DNA of 64,000 nt from JAJRVM01 sp963700515 (GTDB taxonomy: Bacteria > Planctomycetota > Planctomycetia > Pirellulales > Pirellulaceae). The notes beneath the pieces are model-generated. The model worked only from the letters and a program-made list of their open reading frames with translations, was not told the DNA's origin and searched no databases. Both the position numbers and the translations under genes were made by a program. Location: positions 269,207-333,206 of the forward strand of contig CAVOXY010000063.1 of the NCBI GenBank assembly GCA_963700515.1. Direction: 5' to 3'. Of the stretch, positions 11,701-21,191 are shown piece by piece (position 1 is the first letter of the stretch; every line of letters starts with the position of its first letter).

Positions 11701-12308
11701 TTCGCGGATCTGCATCGCCTCGCGCAGTAATCGCTCTGCGCACTCATATTCTGTTTCGACATTTGTCAAGTAGATGGCGTAGTCCATCAACGCTGATGCC
11801 AGCTCCGGCGAGCTGGCATCCAGATGCTTGCGGCGAATGTCCACAATTCGCCCCAGGTGCGGACCAACTTCGCCGTACCTGTTCTGGTGGGACAGTTCTT
11901 CCCAGGCTGCCTTCAACTCGACTGGCTTCGGCCAACTCGCGTTGGACCTCGGGTGGTTGCTTAGCGAAATGCTTTAGTAATGTTGCGAGCCGCGCCATCC
12001 GCGACCTGCCAATGATCGTGTCCTTGATATTGTTGACGAATGTGCAGGATTTCTTCCGCGTGATCGACAGCCTCGCCGAAGGCACCTTGCTCTCTCAGAC
12101 GGGTGATGTTCTGCTGCAATTCGCCGACGCGCCGAGCCTGATCGCCCGCCAGATTGCGTTTCCAGAGAGGGATTTCCGGGCTGCCCTGTGACGCGGCACT
12201 GAATTCGTCAGTCTGCCACACCGCTGTTGCTTGTGCAATAAATGGGCCCGCCAGGAACACGGCCACGAATGTCAAAATCGCGTTGTGAAATACGTGACAG
12301 AGTCGCAT
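8717..12308 (-). CDS. TPR-PDZ-CHAT domain protein (caspase-like peptidase), two frameshifts
   Basis: About 1,185 residues. Start at 12308 with a hydrophobic leader (FHNAILTFVAVFLAGPFIAQA), so probably exported or anchored. The first two thirds are TPR/Kinesin-light-chain-like repeats (EAETFQRMALDYW, GRYDEAIASW and many more). The C-terminal part is a CHAT domain with the catalytic pair intact: His in YVHFATHG (codons near 9280) and Cys in TLSACQTG (near 9105). A PDZ-like segment (GLLVTGVEAEGIGARSG, KSGDVVVSYAGQTT) is inserted inside the CHAT region, between about 9510 and 9760, which is unusual. Frameshifts near 11935 and 11180 split the TPR part; both are bridged by a frame change with TPR sequence on each side. 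It lies 56 bases downstream of a kinase on the same strand, so co-expression is likely. The substrate is unknown. Confidence 0.85.
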
Positions 12309-12364
12309 GGGTTTCCCTCTGTGCAGTCAAGGGGGACAGCAGAGTGTCGTTGACGAATGTAGAA

Positions 12365-14065
12365 CTAATCGGCAGTATCGACGGGAAATGCTGTTGCTTG
12401 TACGACCGCGTCGGGCAGAACCTGCCGCAACTGCTCGAGCGAATTAGCAAATGGAACCGGGAGGCCCGCCATATCCTGGACTGGTCCGCGTTCGGTGCCC
12501 AAAGGAATGAATTGGCGGCCATCGAATTTCCACACACCATCGCTTTTCCGGCACTCCCGCCAAAGGCTCGGCTCAACCAATTCCTGCCAATCGAATTCAT
12601 CCGGCAGTGGATCGCGCATCGCCACTGCAACAAACGCTTGCAGTCCCACATCATCGGTGAGCGGAAATACTTTCCGCGATTCCACTGGATAATGCCAGAT
12701 TGATCCTGGTTCGAGCGGTCGCATTTGGGGTAGGCAATACTGTATTCGACCATCGGGATTGATTGCAATCAGGTAACAATACGCCGGTTTGTTCAATTGA
12801 ATGCTGATACGCACGGTGTCTCCAAAACGCGTGCGAAAGCATTCCTTGCCGATCGTTCCCAAGGGCTGGGTGGGGTTTCCCCGATACCCTTCTATACTAA
12901 CCGACGCAATAGCCAATGAGGGCTGCACCTCATTGACTGATTCCCCAGGCAACTGGTTTCTACTGGCTGGCACATTCTCGGCCCCCCGGTTTGTCTTGTC
13001 GGCCGAACGCCAGTAATTCTGATACCAGCAAGATACGGCAATCAGAAGAGACGCCACGATCGCGATCAGCGTGCTTCGCCAAAAGGAAACACCGATTGCC
13101 GTGGAATGGTTCGGGTGAGGACCCAGCGCCACTTCACCTCGGTCCAGACGCTCGAGATCTTCGACAATGTTGCCCATGTCGGCATACCGATCGCGAAGCT
13201 CTCGTTGCATCGCACCCTCGGAAACATGCGCCAGCTGTTGAGGAGCGTTGGGGTTGCGGTCCACGATCGGGATTGGCGGTCCGCTGCGAATCGCGTTGAG
13301 TATGTCGTTCCGATTCGCACCTTGGTACGGCGGTGACCCTGTCAACATGTGATACAGCGTTGCCCCGAAAGAATAGATGTCGCTTCGAGTGTCTTCGGCC
13401 TGTCCGCGAGCGACGGCCGGCGACATATAGGCGGGGGTTCCCAGTGGTAATCCGACTTCGTTGATCAGAATCGAATCGTTGGCAGTCGTCCTTCCCAAAC
13501 CGAAATCGGTCAGAAAGGCTCGCTGACTTTCGTCAATCAGAACATTCTGCGGTTTCACATCGCGATGAAAAATACCTCGCTCTTGATGCGCGTAGTGCAA
13601 CGCCCGGGCGACTTGCAGGGCGATATTCAGGGCTGCCGCTGAATGCATCGGACGGTGGTTGATAACCTTAGAGAGCGACAGACCTTCAATCAACCGCATC
13701 ACCAGATACGGCGCTATGGAGGCCTTGCAGAATGATTCGATGGATACAATGTTGGGGTGTGACATGCGCTGCATATGGCGTGCTTCCACCTCGAAACGAT
13801 GGATGACATCATGACACCCAAGGAGCTCGGGACGCAGGAACTTGATGGCCACTTTCCGGGCGTGACGCCGGTCCCAGGCCATCACGACAATGCCCATACC
13901 GCCGGTGCCGAGTAGTCCGAGAAGCTCATATTGGTCAACAGACCCAATCGTTGTCGACTTGCGCGGTGGCTGTACAACACCCGACTGGATTAGACGTTGG
14001 ATGTCTAGCGGCAACGCCGTCGCCTGGTACGGCGGCTCGTCTTCGTGATTTGAGGAGTTCGGCAT
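12365..14065 (-). CDS. Membrane Ser/Thr protein kinase with C-terminal DUF4384-like domain
   Basis: 566 residues from the ATG at 14065 (MPNSSNHEDEPPYQA). All kinase landmarks are present: glycine loop GTGGMGIVV (53-61), VAIK lysine (75), HRDVKPQN (168-174), DFGLG (187-191) and GTPAYMSP in place of APE. One transmembrane helix follows (about 332-347, TLIAIVASLLIAVSCW). The extracytoplasmic part contains NKPAYCYLIAINPDGRIQYCL, the pattern of DUF4384-type sensor domains often found with CHAT proteins. Intact, with no frameshift. The CHAT gene follows 56 bases downstream on the same strand. I infer a kinase-CHAT signalling pair; whether the kinase phosphorylates the CHAT protein cannot be read from sequence. 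Confidence 0.9.
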   Translation of the reverse strand: MPNSSNHEDEPPYQATALPLDIQRLIQSGVVQPPRKSTTIGSVDQYELLGLLGTGGMGIVVMAWDRRHARKVAIKFLRPELLGCHDVIHRFEVEARHMQRMSHPNIVSIESFCKASIAPYLVMRLIEGLSLSKVINHRPMHSAAALNIALQVARALHYAHQERGIFHRDVKPQNVLIDESQRAFLTDFGLGRTTANDSILINEVGLPLGTPAYMSPAVARGQAEDTRSDIYSFGATLYHMLTGSPPYQGANRNDILNAIRSGPPIPIVDRNPNAPQQLAHVSEGAMQRELRDRYADMGNIVEDLERLDRGEVALGPHPNHSTAIGVSFWRSTLIAIVASLLIAVSCWYQNYWRSADKTNRGAENVPASRNQLPGESVNEVQPSLAIASVSIEGYRGNPTQPLGTIGKECFRTRFGDTVRISIQLNKPAYCYLIAINPDGRIQYCLPQMRPLEPGSIWHYPVESRKVFPLTDDVGLQAFVAVAMRDPLPDEFDWQELVEPSLWRECRKSDGVWKFDGRQFIPLGTERGPVQDMAGLPVPFANSLEQLRQVLPDAVVQATAFPVDTAD

Positions 14066-14141
14066 TCTTCTGGGGACGGTGATTCTGGCCGCCCTTCCTC
14101 GTATCGTTGGGTATGATTGGAATCGCCTCCCCACATTCTAG

Positions 14142-14300
14142 CTACCGGCGACTGCGGGATTCAATCAACTCGCAACGGCCCGGTGTTCGATGGGCCGAGG
14201 TATGACGTGTGCGCGTGTCATCGGGCAACAGGTTGAACGAGCGGCCACAGCTGGGACAAGTCAGATCCCGCAACTGGTCATTATCGACCACTTCGACCAG
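14142..14300 (-). pseudogene. N-terminal scrap of a zinc-ribbon Ser/Thr kinase
   Basis: About 50 codons reading VVDNDQLRDLTCPSCGRSF then NLLPDD and GRCELIES. Planctomycete WD40-type kinases begin with a CPHC/CPxCGSSF zinc ribbon followed by GRFELLxxVGxGxFG; here the kinase domain is cut at its first strand by a stop. It lies just upstream of the intact kinase on the same strand. Probably a remnant of a tandem kinase gene. Confidence 0.5.
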
Positions 14301-14305
14301 ACTTC

Positions 14306-14353
14306 GGTGGAAAAAGGTGGAAAAACGGGTCAGAAGGTGGAAAAACGGGTCAG
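14306..14353. repeat. Short direct repeats
   Basis: GGTGGAAAAACGGGTCAG occurs at 14316-14333 and again at 14336-14353, with a third partial GGTGGAAAAA at 14306. Non-coding. It is followed by about 280 bases without recognisable genes up to the GH51 gene end at 14634. Confidence 0.8.
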
Positions 14354-14633
14354 GACTCTTTTTCAGGTTCGGGGCTTTTTTAGGCTGCGGGGCGATCGGG
14401 GCGCAAGGGTCGGCAGACCTGGGGGAGCCCGCCGAAGCGGAGCACACGATCGTGGCGATGCGCGCGCGGCGGGAGCAGGCTTCGATAAGCCACCAACGGT
14501 GGGCGGATCATCTCACGCTCTTCTCGCTTCTTGGCTCGCGGCCCTGCCACCGCAGGCGAAGGCCAGGAATGACAGGCAGGATGCCCGTCTCACTTCTCCC
14601 ATTCGTGAATAGTCCGGACCGAGGCTCAGACTG

Positions 14634-17014
14634 CTACGGACATCGTATCTTCACCACACCGCAGGAAATCGGTGGCAGCGTGAACCGTAACATCCGGCCT
14701 TCCTGATGCACGGCGGCCGATCGGGGTTGGACCACGTCTCGGCCATCCAGGTATTGCGGGCGGCCAGCTGGCCGGGTGCGATCAATTGCAGGGTCGCGCT
14801 GTCTGGGGTGTCACCGGTCACTTGCAGGAGTACATTTGCGGCCTCGTCCGACGGATTGACCGCCTTGACGAACAACGTCCTGCCGTCGGCGGACCTGGTG
14901 GCCACGGCGTTCAGCGAGCCCGCCTCCCCTTCCAGGGCAATTCGCTGCGGGGCATAGTGCTCGCGCCACAGCTTCATCACCACATAGTTGGGCGCCGGGA
15001 ACCAGGTGCGGTGGTCGAAGTTGACAAACGCATTGTCCCAAGCGCTGGCCGAGACGTGGCGGAGGAACAACGCCGGGCCGCCGATCTCGAGCACGTCGCC
15101 GCAGCGTTCGAAGGCGTTCAGCAAACCACCGCAATACAACCCCGTCCGCCAGTCGGTGCTTTGCGCGTTCCATTCCGACACGTAGATCTTCAGCTGGGGA
15201 TTCTTCGAGGCAGCGATCAAATCGCCTGTCCTGCGAAAGAACTCCTCGTATCGGCGCGGGCCGTCCGCGTACAAATCAGGGTTCTCGTAGTGGTGGATGC
15301 TGAGGTAGTCGACCAGTGCCGCACACCGGTCGATCAAGACCTTGTTCCACGGCAACCCGATCCCGTCCAACGCATAGCCCGCACTGCCGCAGGCTGCCAG
15401 CTTGATCGACGGATCGGCCTTCTTCATCAGCGGGGCGATCTGGCAGACGGCGGCGGCATATGATTCTGCTCCCATGCCCCACGTTTCGTTATCGATCTCC
15501 CAATATCTCACGCGGTACGGTTCGGGATGCCCGTTCGCCGCGCGGACTCGGCCCCACGTCGAATCCGCGGGTCCGTTGCAGTACTCGATCCAGTCTAGCA
15601 CGTCCTGCAGGTAGGTCTCTTCCGAGTCGTGCTGTCGCCATTGCGGCGTACCGATGTTGACAACCAGCAGCGGCTCGGCGCCGACCTTGCGGCATATGGC
15701 GATGAACTCGTCCGTGCCAAAGGAGTTGGTATCCCGATCGTCCCACATCTCGATCGGGTACGAGCGACGTTGGTGCTGCGAGCCAATGCCGTCCTTCCAA
15801 CGATAGGCACTGGCGAAGCAACCGCCCGGCCAGCGGATCACGGGCGGCCGCAACTCGGCCACCGCCTGTACCAAGTCGGGCCGGAACCCGCCCGCCTCCG
15901 CCCAGCTGTCGGGTACCAGGGAAACCTGGTCGATCACCACCTCCGCCTGGCCGCGGGCACCTACCTGAATCGTCGCCGCATCAGCGTTCTGCGTGGGCTG
16001 CAGGCGGAATGGGAACTCGCGCCACGCGCTGCCGGGGCCTGGCAAAGCAACTTCACCCAGCACCTGTTGCCCGTCGAGCAACCGCACGACCAGCCCATCC
16101 GCCTGTCCGCGCGCCCACAGCGACCCGCCATACAGTTGGCCGGCGTGGACTTGCAACGGCGTTTGTTCGAGGCCGGTCTCACCGTCAGCCGAGACGATCC
16201 GCTGGCTCCAGCAGCTGTTGCATGGCGCGGCCGACTCGAGGAAGACCGTGCCGGGCCCATACGCTTTCCAGTGTTTGCCGACCAGCGGCTGGATCAACAG
16301 CTCGGGCACACCCTCATACAGACTCTGGCCGTCCAGCGTGGCGACCTTCAGATTACGGTACTCCGCCTGCGTGGCCCAGGTGCCGACACCGACTTTGCCG
16401 CGGAGATGGGCCAGTTGGTCGTCGCGGAAGTCGATGATCCGCTGGTCGTCCAGGAACACTTCCAAATGCGGACCTTCGCAGCGAACGCGGATCCTGTACC
16501 AGCGGTCACGGTCGATGCTACCGGCGACGTGCTGGCCGACACCGTGCCATCGCTGCTCGCCGGTGCGGCCGCGCTCCAACCCGTGGCTCCTGTTGCCCCA
16601 GCCGCCGAGATTGGCCCAGTAGAAGTCCGCCTCGCCGCTCACGCGGAACAGCACAAGAAAGCCTTCCGCGCCGCCTGTCTTGCGGGCTTCGAGCGAGTAT
16701 TCATAATCGGTCCACGCGGGGTCGCCGAACGTCCATCGATTGTTGACGCCCCCGCCCTGTTGTGCCACGACGTCATCTTCGATGCTCCATTGCCCGGCCG
16801 AGTTCAGTTCGAAGCTGCGGTTCCAAATCAGTTCGCCCCACAGCCCACCGTTGCACGAGTTGTAGATGTGTTCGAGGAAGTGGCCGTAGACCTTCTCGTC
16901 GATGCGGTTGATCACGCGATCTGGATGCACGGTCAGCGACACGTCGGCTGCATGCGTAGGGGCTGCGGCCAGGCAGGCGATCACCAGGCAGGAAAGCAAG
17001 TTGTGTCGAAGCAT
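14634..17014 (-). CDS. Alpha-L-arabinofuranosidase, GH51, secreted
   Basis: Releases terminal arabinofuranose from arabinan or arabinoxylan side chains. Signal peptide MLRHNLLSCLVIACLAAAPT (cleavage near HAA). The GH51 opening is intact (INRIDEKVYGHFLEHIYNSC, GLWGELIWNRSFE). A LamG/DUF1080-like jelly-roll is inserted at about 70-225 (GFLVLFRVSGEADFYWANLGG), a second beta domain follows, then the catalytic barrel from about 385 (PPVIRWPGGCFAS). The acid/base is Glu510 in YWEIDNETWG and the nucleophile Glu614 in YVSEWNAQS. The frame in use ends at 14651 with a foreign tail, but the adjacent frame reads LRFTLPPISCGVVKIRC to a stop at 14634, the normal GH51 C-terminus; hence one frameshift near 14690. 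About 790 residues, longer than usual because of the insert. Confidence 0.9.
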
Positions 17015-17250
17015 GGGCTGGATTCCGGTGGTAAGTACAGCGAGCAGTGGTAGGCATATTTTATTCCCCGGCTGTTGCTGGCCGCAAGCTAAGCCCCTCC
17101 ATTTCGGTTCGCCTTGTGACGGCCTTGGGGGTTTGCTTCGTCATTCCCGGACGCCTGGCCGGGTTCGCGCGAAACAGGAGTTCAGCCCGAGGGGCTGGGC
17201 TTCCCCGGCGCCGGGTTGGGTGTGTGCCGCAACACAGCTCGCAAAGCAGC

Positions 17251-17535
17251 CTACTTTGTCAATTGGCTGGCGATGGATGTCTCGTGGAAGACCGGATCCA
17301 ACGCGACGGCAAGCACGAGGCTGCCGATCGTCAGCTCGCCCTGCCCGGCGACAAGGGCGAGCGTTACCAGCATCAGCAGGGCTCCGCTCCACGGCCCGAC
17401 CACGGGGATGAGCGCGCAGAGGACGGAGCAAATGGTTACGAACTGAAACATCGCCAGCAGGCTGTAACGGGGGCACGCTACAGCACTTTTCGGCGTCTGT
17501 GTTGTGTCCATCGCTCTCATCTCTGCCCCATTCAT
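17251..17535 (-). CDS. Small two-helix membrane protein
   Basis: About 94 residues from an ATG at 17535 (MNGAEMRAMDTTQTP; starts at 17520 or 17511 are equally possible). Two adjacent hydrophobic segments, YSLLAMFQFVTICSVLCALI and VGPWSGALLMLVTLALVAG, form a helical hairpin. Short proteins with YSLLxxFxxVTxxxVL leaders are common and uncharacterised in planctomycetes. It points away from the DUF805/SRPBCC gene, so the two may share a bidirectional promoter region (17536-17654). No function can be proposed. Confidence 0.5.
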   Translation of the reverse strand: MNGAEMRAMDTTQTPKSAVACPRYSLLAMFQFVTICSVLCALIPVVGPWSGALLMLVTLALVAGQGELTIGSLVLAVALDPVFHETSIASQLTK

Positions 17536-17654
17536 ACTCGTCACGGCTGCCGATGTGAAAGGCTGTTCACCTGGAATTGCCTTGCTGTGTACAATTGCAA
17601 CCGCAATCATTTGCTCGTGTTAACACCCCTCATAGCTGTCCGGTTAAGTCTGAT

Positions 17655-19091
17655 ATGAACACAACGGCGAAAAACCGCTCAAATCCCTTCGACGACGGCG
17701 ATATGGACGGCGCGAAGCGGCGACCGAGGACCTATCTGAGCTCTATCGAATCGGTTGTGAAACTGTGGTTTGGGATGCGTGCGCCGGTGAACCCGATCGC
17801 GTATGCGGCGAGCGGAGTAACGCTGATGCTGTGGAAGTACTCTGTCGAGGCCCTGGCGATCTGGGTGAGTACTGGCTCGATCTATATGCCTTGGCATTTC
17901 CTCAATCCGCTCATCAGTGCTCGATTCGCCATGGTTCAAGGGGCGCCGGCATGGCTGGGTTGGGCCTGGTTCGTGTGGACATTGCCCTTTTTGTGGATCG
18001 GCATCACGATGAGCGTGCGTCGATCGGCCGATGCCGGAGCATCGCCCTGGCTCGGGTTTCTGGTGCTGGTGCCGGTCATCAATTTGCTCTTCATGATCGG
18101 CATCTGTTTCCTTCCCACGCGCCGCGGTGACTACTGGAGAAGGTCGGACCCGAAGCCTGGAGTACCGAGTGCTTGGGACGCGGTGATGTCGGTCGGTGTG
18201 AGCCTGATATTCGGGGGTTTCATGTTGGCCTTGACGGTGTACGTCTTGTCGTCGTACGGCGCATCGTTGTTCTTGGGCACGCCGATGATGATGGGGGCCA
18301 TTGCTGGATACCTGTACAATCGGCGATCACGGCGAGGGTTCTGGGGGTCAATGGGTGTTGGCCTGGGGAGTGTGTTTTTCGCCGGTGTCGCGCTGTTGTT
18401 GTTCGCACTTGAGGGAGCTATCTGCGTGGCGATGGCGATGCCGGTGATGCTGCCGCTCGGTGCTTTCGGGGCCTTTGTGGGCAAGATGATTGCCGATGCA
18501 TCGCGCCGGGCGCCACACGGTTTGGTGGGCGGTCTGCTGGTGCTCCCCCTCCTGGCACTGGTGGAAGCGTATTGGCAGCCGACGACCGAGTACGTGGTCA
18601 TGACCCCCGTCGTCGTGGATGCGCCGCCCGAAGTGGTCTGGGACAAGGTGATTGAGTTTCCCGATCTGCCGTCGGACGAAGAGTGGTACTTTCGCTTGGG
18701 AATCGCCTCGCCAAAGCGAGCCCGCATCGACGGCCGGGGCGCACGTGCCACACGGTATTGCGAGTTTACGACGGGAACGTTTGTCGAACCGATTACGATC
18801 TGGAATCCGCCCACTCGCCTGGCGTTCAACGTGACCGAACAGCCGGCCCCCATGTTTGAGTTGAGCCCTTACGGCGACATCCATCCACCTCACCTGGACG
18901 GTTTCATGCGCAGCAACCGCGGAGAGTTTTATTTAGTGGCGTTACCCGGCGGCCGCACGCGACTGGAAGGCCGCACATGGTATGAAGTGCAGATGTTTCC
19001 ACAGTGGTATTGGACGCTGTGGACCGACGCGATTGTCCATCGTGTCCACCTTCGCGTGCTGCACCACATTCGGGAAATCGCGGAGCAATAA
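17655..19091 (+). CDS. Membrane protein with DUF805-like helices and C-terminal SRPBCC domain
   Basis: 478 residues from the ATG at 17655 (MNTTAKNRSNPFDDGD). The first half has about seven hydrophobic segments; WLGWAWFVWTLPFLWIGITM followed by SVRRSADAGASPWLGFLVLV is the DUF805 signature. After a further helix pair the C-terminal 150 residues (VVVDAPPEVVWDKVIEFPDL through GGRTRLEGRTWYEVQMFP) form a START/SRPBCC (polyketide cyclase-like) ligand-binding domain, as in several bacterial membrane proteins. Intact. The role is unknown; a lipophilic ligand could be bound at the membrane. Confidence 0.75.
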   Translation: MNTTAKNRSNPFDDGDMDGAKRRPRTYLSSIESVVKLWFGMRAPVNPIAYAASGVTLMLWKYSVEALAIWVSTGSIYMPWHFLNPLISARFAMVQGAPAWLGWAWFVWTLPFLWIGITMSVRRSADAGASPWLGFLVLVPVINLLFMIGICFLPTRRGDYWRRSDPKPGVPSAWDAVMSVGVSLIFGGFMLALTVYVLSSYGASLFLGTPMMMGAIAGYLYNRRSRRGFWGSMGVGLGSVFFAGVALLLFALEGAICVAMAMPVMLPLGAFGAFVGKMIADASRRAPHGLVGGLLVLPLLALVEAYWQPTTEYVVMTPVVVDAPPEVVWDKVIEFPDLPSDEEWYFRLGIASPKRARIDGRGARATRYCEFTTGTFVEPITIWNPPTRLAFNVTEQPAPMFELSPYGDIHPPHLDGFMRSNRGEFYLVALPGGRTRLEGRTWYEVQMFPQWYWTLWTDAIVHRVHLRVLHHIREIAEQ

Positions 19092-19294
19092 TTGATCGAC
19101 CGCGATTCGGCATGCGCGCTTGGATCTAGCGGAAGCTGCGCGAGAATCTTCTTCGGCTCTTCGGAAATCGAGGAAAGCGTTTTTTCGCGAGCGGCCCGAT
19201 ACCATTCTGTGGGGTTTCGAGTCGGTCCATGAGCGAGCTGCTCGCCGCGGCGGTCTTCGCTCTCACTACCGAAGGAGATTCGGTACATGGCGGC

Positions 19295-19609
19295 TCAGGG
19301 CCGATTTAAATCCTGATCCGTTTCCTTTACATTCAACGCCCGGTTGTAGATGCGCAAATCGCGGATCTTGCCGCTGAAGTAGTCTTCGGCTCCAAATCCG
19401 ATTAGCAGGTTCTTGTTGTTGGCAACGTTGAAGTCGACGCCGTGATTGATGCCGTGGTTATTGTGTCCGGAATAGTCCTGGCAATCCCCGCGGAGTTTCC
19501 AATAACCGACCGAACCGGAATCTTGATTGCTGATAGTTGGGTTCTCGTTGCCGGTCTCGGCCATAGCCGGTTTGATCGGCAGCAACACGCTTGTGGTCAA
19601 GGCCAGCAA
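19295..19609 (-). pseudogene. LamG (concanavalin-like) protein with internal deletion
   Basis: Starts with a signal peptide (MLALTTSVLLPIKPAMAETG), continues with the LamG opening SVGYWKLRGDCQDYSGHNNH and GINHGVDFNV, then jumps to the LamG end YFSGKIRDLRIYNRALNVKE. A LamG domain normally has about 80 more residues between these two parts, so the centre has been removed in frame. The protein then ends after NRP. Remnant of a secreted sugar-binding protein. Confidence 0.6.
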
Positions 19610-19611
19610 TA

Positions 19612-19819
19612 CGTAGGGTTTTCATTGGATGGAACGATAGTTGCGTCAGCTGCCAACGCCAGGGAAATCGAACTCCTTGACGGTGAGGCTCTGGAACCGC
19701 TGGACACCCTCCGCGCTGATTCGAATGCGGATGTTACCTACTCCGTCGTGTTTTCACCAGACGGACGAATTCGCCTGTGGGATGTGGAAACGTTGCTGAA
19801 AACAGGCGAATCACCTTGA
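19612..19819 (+). pseudogene. WD40 repeat fragment
   Basis: About 69 codons: YVGFSLDGTIVASAANARE, then YSVVFSPDGRIRLWDVETL. These are two blades of a WD40 propeller (the FSPDG...IRLWDVET pattern), as found behind planctomycete kinases. The upstream frame comes from the antisense of the LamG remnant, so the fragment has no start of its own. The stop at 19817-19819 may be the native 3' end. Confidence 0.55.
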
Positions 19820-19937
19820 ATCGTCACTGGTGCACCTGACGTACACCCGCCTTGCACCCGGCGTAGTGGTCCAGCCACTTTCGGTGGCTCTTGAGTGTGA
19901 CAGCGGTATCTCCCATCAGGCGCGAGTTGGTGGACCT

Positions 19938-20175
19938 TGGCGGCCCCAAGCGTGATTCACAAGATAGGGGCATTATCTGTCGAAGTCGCCGAATGCAGGA
20001 TCCCCCATGCCGTGCCACTGCTTGATCCCAGGAGATTCTCCGCGCGCAGACGTGGCAGGACCAAACGACGGACCATCCCGAACCGCCCCGCTCAAGCAGT
20101 GCCGCAGCGGGTACGATAATCCAACAGCGTGCCACCGCTGGTCGCTGTGGCATTTCAGCGTCAGTTCGTTCTCGC
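19938..20175. repeat. Dispersed repeat, copy B
   Basis: Very close to the right part of copy A: AAGCGTGATTCACAAGATAG, CACTGCTTGATCCC with partner CTCAAGCAGTG (a 10-bp inverted pair), CGTGCCACCGCTGGTCGCTG and CAGCGTCAGTTCGTTCTCGC. It runs directly into the tandem array at 20176. Confidence 0.85.
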
Positions 20176-20636
20176 TTGTAGCTGAGCCCGCCGAGGGCTC
20201 AGTCTGAAGCTTGGCAGCTTCAGCTACCTGGCCGAGCCCACCCTTGTAGCTGAGCCCGCCGAGGGCTCAGTCTGAAGCTTGGCAGCTTCAGCTACCTGGC
20301 CGAGCCCCGCCCTTGTAGCTGAGCCCGCCGAGGGCTCAGTCTGAAGCTTGGCAGCTTCAGCTACCAGGCCGAGCCCCGCCCTTGTAGCTGAGCCCGCCGA
20401 GGGCTCAGTCTGAAGCTTGGCAGCTTCAGCTACCTGGCCGAGCCCACCCTTGTAGCTGAGCCCGCCGAGGGCTCAGTCTGAAGCTTGGCAGCTTCAGCTA
20501 CCAGGCCGAGCCCCGCCCTTGTAGCTGAGCCCGCCGAGGGCTCAGTCTGAAGCTTGGCAGCTTCAGCTACCTGGCCGAGCCCCACCCTTGTAGCTGAGCC
20601 CGCCGAGGGCTCAGTCTGAAGCTTGGCAGCTTCAGC
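20176..20636. repeat. Seven-copy tandem array of a branched palindromic unit (68-69 bp)
   Basis: Seven units, the last cut short. Each holds two perfect hairpins, TGAGCCC-GCCGA-GGGCTCA and TGAAGCT-TGGC-AGCTTCA, flanked by GTAGC and GCTAC that pair with each other, so a unit can fold as a three-way junction. Spacers alternate between CTACCTGG and CTACCAGG and end in CACCC or CCGCCC. A diverged single unit occurs at 43122-43205 in the same position relative to repeat copy D. It is not CRISPR: the spacers are not unique. The array replaces the 5' two thirds of fucI. Confidence 0.9.
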
Positions 20637-20639
20637 AAT

Positions 20640-21191
20640 CCGACGATGAAGCCGTTCTGGGAAATCAGCGACGACGAGATCGAGAAGTGCCTCACGGCGA
20701 CCTTTTGGCATCCGTCCATCACCGAGTACTTCCCCGGCGGCGGCATGAGCACGCGGTTTTGCACGCGGGGCGGCATGCCGGCCGCGATGACTCGCATCAA
20801 TCTGGCCTCTGGTCTGGGTCCGGCCTTACAGATTGCGGAAGGATATACGGTCGAACTGCCCAGCGATGTCCACAGCGTGTTGGAGAATCGCAGCCATCCA
20901 ACGTGGCCCACGACCTGGTTCGCTCCGTCGTTGACGGGCAAAGGCGCCTTCACATCCACCTACGAAGTGATGGATCATTGGGGCGCGAATCATTGTGTGA
21001 TGACGCCCGGTCATGTCGGCCACTTGTTCATCACGCTCGCTTCGCTGTTGCGAATTCCGGTCTACATGTATAACGTGGATGAATCCCGCGTATTTCGGCC
21101 CCGTGCCTGGAACGCTTTTGGGACAGACAACCTGGAATCGGCCGACTTCCGGGCGTGTCAGAATTTTGGCCCGCTTTACGGACGAGTGTAA
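20640..21191 (+). pseudogene. fucI: L-fucose isomerase, C-terminal third only
   Basis: FucI converts L-fucose to L-fuculose. The sequence KPFWEISDDEIEKCLTATFW, ITEYFPGGGMSTRFCTRGGM and TWPTTWFAPSLTGKGAF, ending in SADFRACQNFGPLYGRV, is the C-terminal part of FucI. Full enzymes are near 590 residues; only about 180 remain. The metal-binding Glu and Asp of the missing central domain are absent, so it cannot be active; the His region of the C-terminal domain (WGANHCVMTPGHVG) is present. The 5' part is replaced by the tandem array. The internal ATG at 20646 has no ribosome site. The stop TAA overlaps the ATG of the aldolase (TAATG at 21189-21193), the signature of the original fuc operon. Confidence 0.9.

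Noticed and set aside
15629..17053. Long open frame (474 codons) on the plus strand
   Set aside because: It is antisense to the GH51 gene, whose motifs and signal peptide are clear; the plus-strand protein has no family pattern and arises from high GC at third positions.
20176..20636. CRISPR array
   Set aside because: Units are near-identical over their full length including the spacer; there are no unique spacers, and no cas genes are present.
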